Position numbers and translations under genes: made by a program
Part shown: positions 54,601-64,000 of the stretch, piece after piece
Position numbering within the stretch: position 1 is the first letter of the stretch
How the letters are laid out: the number at the start of each line of letters is the position of its first letter
Assembly: GCA_036785325.1 (NCBI GenBank)
Contig: JAXIVH010000066.1
Location: 930,001 to 994,000, forward strand
DNA from: Urophycis tenuis
Lineage: Eukaryota; Chordata; Actinopteri; Gadiformes; Phycidae
Reading direction: 5' to 3'
Length of the DNA stretch: 64,000 bases
Notes under the pieces: model-generated
Told to the model about the DNA's origin: nothing
What the model saw: only the letters and a program-made list of their open reading frames with translations
Databases searched by the model: none

Positions 54601-55430
54601 CGTGGTGTGTGCTAGTGAAAAACAGGCAGCTGGAGAGTTTCCAAAATATAAAAGAAAAATTTGATTTGGATAAACGGGAATTCTATAGGTACCTACAACT
54701 TTGAGATTACTTTCTGAAAGAGATCAGGACGGACCCCTCCGGAGAAGTGAATGGTGTGATTCAACTCATAATCAATACATACAAAGAAAACAAAGTTAGA
54801 ATTGTTTCCGGGTTATATAAAAAATTAATATCAAATAAACACTCAACTAAATACATAAAAGAAAAATGGGAATCAGAATTTAAGATAAAAATCACAGATG
54901 AAGAGTGGCTAAACATGTGGAAAATACACCACATATCCACTAATTCGCGGATCTGGAGGGAGTTCTCCTGGAAAAATCTGATACGTTTTTTTATTTCACC
55001 CAAAATCAAGAGTAAACAGTTGAACAAACATATGCCTTGTTGGAGAGACTGTGGAATAATGAATGTGGATCACTCGCACATTTTCTGGAAATGTGATAAA
55101 ATCAGACGGTTCTGGAAAATGTTACACAATGCATTGTTGAAAACACTTGGATATAAGATTCCAATGTCTTGTATGGTATTGTATTTGTGTAACCTATGTG
55201 AAGAAAATATAAGAACGAAGGACAGATACCCGGTAAAAATATTACTAACAGCAGCTAAGAAAGCTATCACGAAGAAATGGGGAAGGGAAGACATCCCTAA
55301 ACAAGAACAATGGACTCACCTGGTAGAAGAAATCTACACAATGGAAAAAATGATACACCGATTAAGGCTACAGGAAGCTCAGTTCAAAGAGAAATGGATG
55401 GGATGGACAATATTTATGACTGAACAATGA
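51672..55430 (+). pseudogene. L1 ORF2: endonuclease, reverse transcriptase, Cys-rich C-terminus, broken
   Basis: AP-endonuclease starts IKIMSLNVNGLNSPIKRQKV and has IIFLQETHLS. The frame shifts near 51955, then VCGGDLNVI, RIDYFF and SDVSDHNPLYL (catalytic SDH) follow. RT: NKSPGSDGYPAEWYR, YRPISILNVDYKIYT, VSIDAEKAFDCVNW, TRQGCCLSPTLFALF and the catalytic LFADDVITYL. A frameshift at about 53955 comes before YLGVTIT-like sequence. A TGA at 54702 (likely from CGA) interrupts the C-terminal part, which carries the CWRDCG...HSHIFWKC cysteine motif. The main RT frame is open for 635 codons (52082-53989). Nicking and target-primed synthesis would have been its roles. Confidence 0.9.
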
Positions 55431-55631
55431 CAAAACAAAAAACTTGATTTAGGAAAAGAAAATGGAATATGGACAAATTGCTTTGAAAGTGACTCCCATG
55501 TGTTTTTTAATGTTTTTTTTTATTTTATTTTATTTTTATTTTTTTTTACTTGTAATATTATTTTCATTGAGTTGTTGCACCTTAGTAAAGGAAAAATTCT
55601 CAATAAAAATTAAAGTGAAAAAAAAAAAAAG

Positions 55632-56157
55632 AGCCCATCCGCGAGCAGTCTGGTTGATCACAGACTAAACTGCGTCAGGTTGACTGAAGTCTACCCAGCA
55701 GCTAAAAACATACCTTCAACGTTTCAATTAACATCAATCTTTCCTTACAGAACACAAATTAATTAGCTTAGTATTTCAACGACCCTTTGCTGAATATAGT
55801 CTTGCCATACACCGTTGGAAAGCTTAGATTTCCCTGCTTAAAATGAGCCCATCCTCGAGCAGTCTGGTTGCTAACAGACAAAACTGCGTCAGGTTGACTG
55901 AAGTCTACCCAGCAGCTAAAAACATACCTTCAACGTTTCAATTAACATCAATCTTTCCTTACAGAACACAAATAATTAGCTTAGTATTTCAACGACCCTT
56001 TGATGAATATAGTCTTGCCATACGCCGTTAAAAAGCTTAGATTTCCCCGCTTAAAATGAGCCCATCCCTGAGCAATTTGGTTGCTCACAGACAAAACTGC
56101 GTTAGGTTGACTGAAGTCTACCCTGCAGCTAAAAACATACCTTCAACGTTTCAATTC
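55632..56157 (-). repeat. 214-bp satellite block A7
   Basis: About two and a half monomers beginning inside a monomer (GAGCCCATCC) straight after the L1 poly-A. Confidence 0.93.
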
Positions 56158-56425
56158 ACGCGTTTTTTTTGTAATACGTGTAGCTATGATAAAGGACACA
56201 TGTTTTGGCCTGTTTTATTATTCATAGTTGGCTTAACAGTAATAGAATATTATTTTATGCTATAAGTGACCAGACGTCCGAGATCAAAACTGGGAGCATA
56301 ATCCCCGAGAAGGGGGAAAAAAAGGGTCAGCTATGTTTAAGTATATATATATATGTGTGTGTATATATGCGTGTGTGTGTGTGTATATATGCGCGCGCGC
56401 GCGCGCGTGTGTGTGTGTGTGTTTT
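56158..56425. repeat. Unique insert and (TA)n (GT)n (GC)n microsatellite
   Basis: After CAATTCACGCG the satellite is replaced by about 180 bp of unrelated DNA, then an alternating repeat (56340-56422) containing (GC)7, adjacent to the exon donor. Possible Z-DNA. Confidence 0.8.
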
Positions 56426-56435
56426 AATCACTTAC

Positions 56436-56937
56436 TTGGAACGGCATGATCCCACTTTGCTGTGAAGGGACGGCGTTAACGAGGTGGGCGTGCAACCCCT
56501 CGAGAGAGTTGCTGCCTCGCCGGCACTTGTACTTGTTCAGCCGGATGCCGTTCTTCACAACCACCTTCAGAGACATACAGCTGTATGCCAGGGGGGTCCT
56601 GTAACACACAACCTATTGCAAGGTCCTCATTTATGCTGGTGTCATTTTGAAATGTTACCATATACAAGTTTGAATGGTTTTGACACACGATGACTGCAGA
56701 GACAGCTGCAGGATGGCCCTGGATGCAGGACGGAGGGGGCCTGTGGCTGTGCGGGGAGGACCAGCGGTATGGGTGCTGCCGACACAGGGGGCGGGCAGGC
56801 CACAGGCTGACGCAGCAGGAGGCCTCGGCTGGAGGCGGGTGGGCGCAGGAGGCTTCGGCCGGGTGGAGGACGACAACGCAGTGGGCTGAACGGGCCGGTT
56901 GGTGGGAGTCACAGGCTCTGGCTCATCAACAAATAAT
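56436..56937 (-). pseudogene. Exon-like module copy 5
   Basis: 502 bp between donor and acceptor. A CA deletion (CTTCAGAGACATAC versus CTTCACAGAGACATAC) is an extra frame break relative to copies 2 and 4. Encodes RRGSNSLEGLHAHL in one frame and DEPEPVTPTNRPVQPT in another. Confidence 0.7.
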
Positions 56938-57130
56938 CTGGAAATATAAAATACACACGTGATCAGTATTGATATTGATATCTTTTATAAGAACACTGTT
57001 CATACTGTTTACACTTTTTATACAACTGTTTATACAATGTCCATACTGTTTATTTATTAATGTTTATCACTGACAATAAAGGTGACTTGGTATGACTTGT
57101 GTGCTATTTTCTTTCCACAGTCAACAGAAC
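56938..57130 (-). repeat. Module flank 5
   Basis: Same flank as in other copies, ending TTTCCACAGTCAACAGAACAC. Confidence 0.6.
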
Positions 57131-58740
57131 ACAGGACAGAACACAATACAGAACACAAATTGATTAGCTTAGTATTTCAACGACCCATGAGTCAATATAG
57201 TCTTGCCATACGCCGTTGGAAAGCTTAAATTTCCCTGCTTAAAATGAGCCCATCCCCGAGCAGTCTGGTTGATCACCGACTAAACTGCGTCAGGTTGTCT
57301 GAAGTCTACCCAGCAGCTAAAAACATACCTTCAACGTTTCAATTAAAATCAATCTTTCCTTACAGAACACAAATTAATTAGCTTAGTATTTCAATGACCC
57401 TTTGGTAGATATAGTCTTGCCATGCACCGTTGGAAAGCTTAGATTTCCCTGCTTAAAATGAGCCCATCCGCGAGCAGTCTGGTTGCTCACTGACAAAACT
57501 GCGTCAGGTTGACTGAAGTCTACCCAGCAGCTAAAAACATACCTTCAACGTTTCAATTAAGATCAATCTTTCAATAAAGAACACAAATTAATTAGCTTAG
57601 TATTTCAACGAGCCATGAGTCAATATAGTCTTGCCATACGCCGTTAGAAAGCTTAGATTTCCCCGCTTATAATGAGCCCATTCGCGAGCAGTCTGGTTGA
57701 TCACAGACTAAACTGTGTCAGGTTGACTGAAGTCTACCCAGCAGCTAAAAACATACCTTCAACGTTTCAATTAAGATCAATCTTTCAATAAAGAACACAA
57801 ATTAATTAGCTTAGTATTTCAACGACCCATGAGTCAATATAGTCTTGCCATACGCCGTTGGAAAGCTTAGATTTCCCCGCTTAAAATGAGACCATCCGTG
57901 AGCAGTCTGGTTGATCACAGACTAAACTGCGTCAGGTTGACTGAAGTCTACCCAGCAGCTAAAAACATACCTTCAACGTTTCAATTAACATCAATCTTTC
58001 CTTACAGAACACAAAGTAATTAGCTTAGCATTTCAACGACCCATGAGTCAATATAGTCTTGCCATACGCCGTTGGAAAGCTTAGATTTCCCCGCTTAAAA
58101 TGAGCCCATCCGTGAGCAGTCTGGTTGATCACAGACTAAACTGCGTCAGATTGACTGAAGTCTACCAAGCAGCTAAAAACATACCTTCAACGTTTCAATT
58201 AACATCAATCTTTCCTTACAGAACACAAATTAATTAGCTTAGTATTTCAACGACCCATTGTCAATATAGTTTTGCCATACCCCGTTGGAAAGCTTAGATT
58301 TCCCCGCTTAAAATGAGCCCATCTGCGAGCAGTCTGGTTGATCACAGACTAAACTGCGTCAGGTTGACTGAAGTCTACCCAGCAGCTAAAAACATACCTT
58401 CAACGTTTCAATTAACATCAATCTTTCCTTACAGAACACAAATTAATTAGCTTAGTATTTCAACGACCCTTTGATGAATATAGTCTTGCCATACGCCGTT
58501 TGAAAGCTTAGATTTCCCCGCTTATAATGAGCCCATCCCCGAGCAATTTAGTTGCTCACAGACAAAACTGCGTAAGGTTGACTGAAGTCTACCCAGCAGC
58601 TAAAAACATACCTTCAACGTTTCAATTAAGATCAATCTTTCAATAAAGAACATAAATTAATTAGCTTAGTATTTCAACGACCCATGAGTCAATATAGTCT
58701 TGCCATACGCCTTTGGAAAGCTTAGATTTCCCCGCTTAAA
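57131..58740 (-). repeat. 214-bp satellite block A8
   Basis: About seven and a half monomers between modules 5 and 6. AATAAAGAACACA (instead of CTTACAGAACACA) marks some monomers, for example at 57570 and 57784, suggesting two monomer variants. Confidence 0.94.
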
Positions 58741-58872
58741 ATGAGCGCAAAATGTATCATTGAAGCCATCATTGAGACTTTTCTTTTTAAATTATACCGC
58801 ATGAACATGGGTCTGCAATAAAGCTTTATATATATTTATGTGTGTGTGTGTGTGTGTGTTTTAATCACTTAC

Positions 58873-59708
58873 TTGGAACGGCATGATCCCACATCGCTGT
58901 GAAGGGACGGCGTTAACGAGGTGGGCGTGCAACCCCTCGAGAGAGTTGCTGCCTCGCCGGCACTTGTACTTGTTCAGCCGGATGCCGTTCTTCACAACCA
59001 CCTTCAGAGACATACAGCTGTATGCAAGGGGGGTCCTGTAACACACAACCTATTGCAAGGTCCTCATTTATGCTGGTGTTATTTTGAAATGTTACCATAT
59101 ACAAGTTTGAATGGTTTTGACATACGATGACTGCAGAGACAGCTGCAGGATGGCCCTGGATGCAGGACGGAGGGGGCCTGTGGCTGTGCGGGGAGGACCA
59201 GCGGTATGGGTGCTGCCGACACAGGGGGCGGGCAGGCCACAGGCTGACGCAGCAGGAGGCCTCGGCTGGAGGCGGGTGGGCGCAGGAGGCTTCGGCCGGG
59301 TGGAGGACGACAACGCAGTGGGCTGAACGGGCCGGTTGGTGGGAGTCACAGGCTCTGGCTCATCAACAACTCACACCTAGGTCAAAACTTAAGTCCTTTG
59401 GGGACAGAGCCTTCTCCCGCTCTGCACCCCGGCTCTGGAACTCTCTCCCCCAACCAGTCCGCGACTCCCCCTCACTCCCCACATTCAAGTCCCATCTAAA
59501 AACCTACCTCTTCTCCCAAGCCTTCGACCTCCCCTACCCATAACCGGTGTCCTGTCCCTCCCCCTGTGCTTCATTCCTCATGTCAATCAATGTTGTCCCT
59601 ACCTCGTCCCCCCAGTATTTTTTCTCTCTCTTCCATGTTAATGCGTCTTTGGGTCCTTGAAAAGCGCTATATAAATATAATGTATTATTATTATTATTAA
59701 CAAATAAT
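58873..59708 (-). pseudogene. Exon-like module copy 6, with LINE insertion
   Basis: Same CA deletion as copy 5. A 329-bp LINE 3' fragment interrupts the acceptor-proximal part at 59370-59698, duplicating AACAA. Confidence 0.7.
59370..59698 (+). mobile_element. L2-like LINE 3' end
   Basis: Encodes KSFGDRAFSRSAPRLWNSLP and SPSLPTFKSHLKTYLFSQAF to a stop, the conserved C-terminus of L2-type ORF2, then a 3' region ending GCGCTATATAAATATAATG and (TAT)n. Confidence 0.88.
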
Positions 59709-59930
59709 CTGGAAATATAAAATACACACGTGATCAGTATTGATATTGATATCTTTTATAAGAACACTGGTCATACTGTTTACACTTTTTATACAACTGT
59801 TTATACAATGTCCATACTGTTTATTTATTAATGTTTATCACTGACAATAAAGGTGACTTGGTATGACTTGTGTGCTATTTTCTTTCCACAGTCAACAGAA
59901 CACAGAACAGAACACAATACAGAACACAAA
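59709..59930 (-). repeat. Module flank 6
   Basis: Flank as in other copies, ending CAGTCAACAGAACACAG. Confidence 0.6.
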
Positions 59931-61707
59931 TTAATTAGCTTAGTATTTCAACAACCCATGAGTCAATATAGTCTTGCCATACGCCGTTGGAAAGCTTAGA
60001 TTTCCCTGCTTAAAATGAGCCCATCCGCGAGCAGTCTGGTTGACTGAAGTCTACCCAGCAGCTAAAAACATACCTTCAACGTTTCAATTAACATAAATCT
60101 TTCCTTACAGAACACAAATTAATTAGCTTAGTATTTCAACGACCCATGAGTCAATATAGTCTTACCATACGCCGTTGGAAAGCTTAGATTTCCCCGCTTA
60201 AAATGAGCCCATCCGAGAGCAGTCTGGTTGATCACAGACTAAACTGCGTCAGGTTGACTGAAGTCTACCCAGCAGCTAAAAACATACCTTCAACGTTTCA
60301 ATTAAGATCAATCTTTCCTTACAGAACACAAATTAATTAGCTTAGTATTTCAACGACCAATGAGTCAATATATTCTTGCCATTAGCCGTTAGAAAGCTTA
60401 GATTTCCCCGCTTAACATGAGCCCATTCCCGAGCAATTTGGTTGCAAACAGACAAAACTGCGTCAGGTTGACTGAAGTCTACCCAGCAGCTAAAAACATA
60501 CCTTTAACGTTTCAATTAAGATCAATCTTTCAATAAAAAACACAAATTAATTAGCTTAGTATTTCAACGACCCATGAGTCAATATAGTCTTGCCATATGC
60601 TGTTAGAAAACTTAGATTTCCCTGCTTAAAATGAGCCCATCCCTGAGCAATTTGGTTGCTCAGAGACAAAACTGCGTCAGGTTGACTGAAGTCTACCCAG
60701 CAGCTGAAAACATACCTTCAACGTTTCAATTAACATCAATCTTCCCTTACAGAACACAAATTAATTAGCTAAGTATTTCAACGACCCATGAGTCAATATA
60801 GTCTTGCCATATGCTATTGGAAAGCTTAGATTTCCCTGCTTAAAATGAGCCCATCCCTGAGCAATTTGGTTGCTCAGAGACAAAACTGCGTCAGGTTGAC
60901 TGAAGTCTACCCAGCAGCTGAAAACATACCTTCAATGTTTCAATTAAGATCAATCTTTCAATAAAGAAGACAAATTAATTAGCTTGGTATTTCAACAACC
61001 CATGAGTCAATATAGTCTTTCCATACGCCGTTGGAAAGCTTAGATTTCCCCGCTTAAAATGAGCCCATCCGTGAGCAGTCTGGTTGATCACAGACTAAAC
61101 GGCGTCAGGTTGACTGAAGTCTACCCAGCAGCTAAAAACATACCTTCAACGTTTCAATTAACATCAATCTTTCCTTACAGAACACAAATTAATTAGCTTA
61201 GTATTTCAACGACCCATGAGTCAATATAGTCTTGCCATACGCCGTTGGAAAGCTTAGATTTATCCGCTTGAAATGAGCCCATCCGCGAGCAGTCTGGTTG
61301 ATCACAGACTAAACTGCGTCAGGTTGACTGAAGTCTACCCAGCAGCTAAAAACATACCTTCAACGTTTCAATTAACATCAATCATTCCTTACAGAACACA
61401 AATTAATTAGCTTAGTATTTCAACGACCCTTTGATGAATATAGTCTTGCCATACGCCGTTGGAAAGCTTAGATTTCCCCGCTTATAATGAGCCCATCCCC
61501 GAGCAATTTGGTTGCTCACAGACAAAACTGCGTCAGGTTGACTGAAGTCTACCCAGCAGCTAAAAACATACCTTCAACGTTTCAATTAAGATCAATCTTT
61601 CAATAAAGAACACAAATTAATTAGCTTAGTATTTCAACGACCCATGAGTCAATAAAGTCTTGCCATACGCCTTTGGAAAGCTTAGATTTCCCCGCTTAAA
61701 ATGAGCC
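59931..61707 (-). repeat. 214-bp satellite block A9
   Basis: About eight monomers. AACACAAATT (or its variants) recurs at exact 214-bp steps from 60120 through 61404. Confidence 0.95.
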
Positions 61708-61828
61708 CAAAATGTATCATTGAAGCCATCATTGAGACTTTTCTTTTTAAATTATACCGCATGAACATGGGTCTGCAATAAAGCTTTATATATATTTATG
61801 TGTGTGTGTGTGTGTTTTAATCACTTAC

Positions 61829-62332
61829 TTGGAACGGCATGATCCCACATCGCTGTGAAGGGACGGCGTTAACGAGGTGGGCGTGCAACCCCTCGAGAGA
61901 GTTGATGCCTCGCCGGCACTTGTACTTGTTTAGCCGGATGCCGTTCTTCACAACCACCTTCACAGAGACATACAGCTGTATGCCAGGTGGGTCCTGTAAC
62001 ACACAACCTATTGCAAGGTCCTCATTTATGCTGGTGTCATTTTGAAATGTTACCATATACAAGTTTATATGGTTTTGACACATGATGACTGCAGAGACAG
62101 CTGCAGGAAGGCCCACGAAGCAGGACGGAGGGGGCCTGTGGCTGTGCGGGGAGGACCAGCAGTATGGGTGCTGCCGACACAGGGGGCGGGCGGGCCACAG
62201 GCTGACGCAGCAGGAGGCCTCGGCTGGAGGCGGGTGGGCGCAGGAGGCTTCGGCTTGGTGGAGGACGACAACGCAGTGGGCTGAACGGGCCGATTGGTGG
62301 GAGTCACAGGCTCTGGCTCATCAACAAATAAT
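61829..62332 (-). pseudogene. Exon-like module copy 7
   Basis: 504 bp, with acceptor and donor sequences kept and no CA deletion. The second half is open (NLYMVTFQNDTSINEDLA to MPFQ). One substitution gives RRGINSLEGLH. Confidence 0.7.
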
Positions 62333-62540
62333 CTGGAAATATAAAATACACACGTGATCAGTATTGATATTGATATCTTTTATAAGAACACTGTTCATAC
62401 TGTTTACACTTTTTATACAACTGTTTATACAATGTCCATACTGTTTATTTATTAATGTTTATCACTAACAATGAAGGTGATTTGGTATGACTTGTGTGCT
62501 ATTTTCTTTCCACAGCCAACAGAACACACATGAATCAGCT
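62333..62540 (-). repeat. Module flank 7
   Basis: Flank as in other copies, ending CACAGCCAACAGAACACAC. Confidence 0.6.
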
Positions 62541-64000
62541 TATTATTTCGACGACCCGTAAGTCAATGTAGTCTTGCCATACGCCATTAGAAAGCTTAGA
62601 TTTCCCGGCTTAAAATGAGCCCATCCGCGAGCAATTTGGTTGCTGACAGACAAAACTGCGTCAGGTTGACTGAAGTCTACCCAGCTGCTAAAGACATACC
62701 TTCAACGTTTCAATTAAGATCAATCTTTCCTTACAGAACACAAATTAATTAGCTTAGTATCTCAACGACCCATGAGTCAATATAGTCTTGCCATACGCCG
62801 TTGGAAAGCTTAGATTTCCCCGCTTAAAATGAGCCCATCCGCGAGCAGTCTAGTTGCTCACAGACTAAGCTGCTTCAGGTTGACTGAAGTCTACCCAGCA
62901 GCTAACAACAATCCTTCAACGTTTCAATTAACATCAATCTTTCCTTACATAACACAAATTAATTAGCTTAGTATTTCAACGACCCGTTGGTGAATATAGT
63001 CTTGCCATACACCGTTGGAAAGCTTAGATTTCCCTGCTTAAAATGAGCCCATCCGCGAGCAGTCTGGTTGATCACAGACTAAACTACGTCAGGTTGACTG
63101 AAGTCTACCCAGCAGCTAAAAACATACCTTCAACGTTTCAATTAACATTAATCTTTCCTTACAGAACACAAATTAATTAGCTTAGTATTTCAACGACCCA
63201 TGAGTCAATATAGTCTTGCCATACGCCGTTGGAAAGCTTAGATTTCCCCGCTTAAAATGCGCCCATCCGCGAGCAGTCTGGTTGCTCACAGACAAAACTG
63301 CGTCAGGTTGACTGAAGTCTGCCCAGCAGCTAAAAACATACCTTCAACGTTTCAATTAACATCAATCTTTCCTTACAGAACACAAATTAATTAGCTTAGT
63401 ATTTCAACGACCCATGAGTCAATATAGTCTTGCCATACGCCGTTGGAAAGCTTAGATTTCCCCGCTTAAAATGAGCCCATCCGTAAGCAGTGTGGTTGAT
63501 CACAGACTAAACTGCATCAGGTTGACTGAAGACTACCCAGCAGGTAAAAACATACCTTCAACGTTTCAATTAACATCAATCTTTCCTTACAGAACACAAA
63601 TTAATTAGCTTAGTATTTCAACGACCCTTTGATGAATATAGTCTTGCCATACGCCGTTGGAAAGCTTAGATTTCCCCGCTTATAATGAGCCCATCCCCGA
63701 GCAATTTGGTTGCTCACAGACAAAACTGCGTAAGTTTGACTGAAGTCTACCCAGCAGCTAAAAACATACCTTCAACGTTTCAATTAAGATCAATCTTTCC
63801 TTACAGAACACAAATTAATTAGCTTAGTATTTCAACGAGCCATTAGTCAATATAGTCTTACCATGAGTCAATATAGTCTTACCATACACCGTTGGAAAGC
63901 TTAGATTTCCCTGCTTTAAATGAGCCCATCCCCGAGCAATTTGGTTGCTCACAGACAAAACTGCGTCAGGTTTACTGAAGTCTCCCCAGCAGCTAAAAAC
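62541..64000 (-). repeat. 214-bp satellite block A10, runs off the window
   Basis: Almost seven monomers. Near 63845-63880 a short local duplication (GTCAATATAGTCTTACCAT twice) lengthens one monomer. Confidence 0.94.

Larger units (their letters stand above)
50131..55630 (+). mobile_element. Near full-length L1 LINE
   Basis: Begins ACTTCTGGGAAGATGGCC at its 5' region, carries ORF1 and ORF2 and ends CAATAAAAATTAAAGTG with a poly-A tail. AAAAAGAG occurs on both sides and may be a target duplication, although the poly-A confuses this. The satellite starts at the very next base after the tail, while none is present on the 5' side. Several nonsense and frameshift lesions make it inactive. Confidence 0.9.

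Overview
This window looks like teleost fish genomic DNA in a repeat-dominated, heterochromatin-like region. The evidence is eukaryotic splice sites, several non-LTR retrotransposon lineages typical of fish (L1 with two ORFs, Rex1/L2-like LINEs), Ty3/gypsy elements, P-element-like, DDE_Tnp_4 and YqaJ fragments, and one recognisable vertebrate host gene, the citrate synthase-lysine methyltransferase (CSKMT/METTL12), near a tRNA-Lys(UUU) gene. I see no prokaryotic genes. Family assignments come from reading translated motifs, not from database searches.

Layout. The dominant component is a tandem satellite with a monomer of about 214 bp. It recurs in blocks at 563-1435, 9480-10420, 17178-24950 (split by two transposons), 26929-27093, 31693-32330, 33155-34760 and 55632-64000, with one lone monomer at 49023-49238. 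The satellite is interleaved with a roughly 0.8 kb module carrying a ~505 bp exon-like segment with acceptor and donor sites (copies at 1-383, 10531-11035, 26674-26928, 32531-33034, 56436-56937, 58873-59708 and 61829-62332). At 55.6-64 kb this forms a higher-order repeat: exon module plus several monomers, repeated in one direction.

Bases 1-12060 and 26030-33034 are arms of a large inverted duplication. Each arm holds promoter-like DNA, a divergent edge monomer, an exon module, satellite, a truncated Ty3/gypsy element (LTR, gag, protease, start of RT) fused to satellite, and another exon module. The left arm was later hit by a TIR transposon (5888-9380) and a solo LTR (11483-11826). The ~14 kb spacer holds a P-element-like transposase remnant (12901-14481), a GC-rich minisatellite, a gypsy deletion derivative (17668-20224) and a TIR element (20360-24850) that itself contains a LINE.

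From 34.9 to 50 kb the sequence is more gene-like: two possible small exons with a spliced-looking copy, an integrase fragment, GC-rich inverted arms, CSKMT with a frame-breaking deletion, tRNA-derived tandem repeats around tRNA-Lys, a split DDE_Tnp_4 transposase, a LINE and a three-exon YqaJ nuclease gene. An L1 element (50131-55630) then abuts the last satellite block.

Most coding sequences here are mobile-element proteins and most are broken. The intact-looking ones are the right-arm gypsy gag, with a -1 frameshift signal at its end, and parts of L1 ORF2. CSKMT is the only confident host protein gene.
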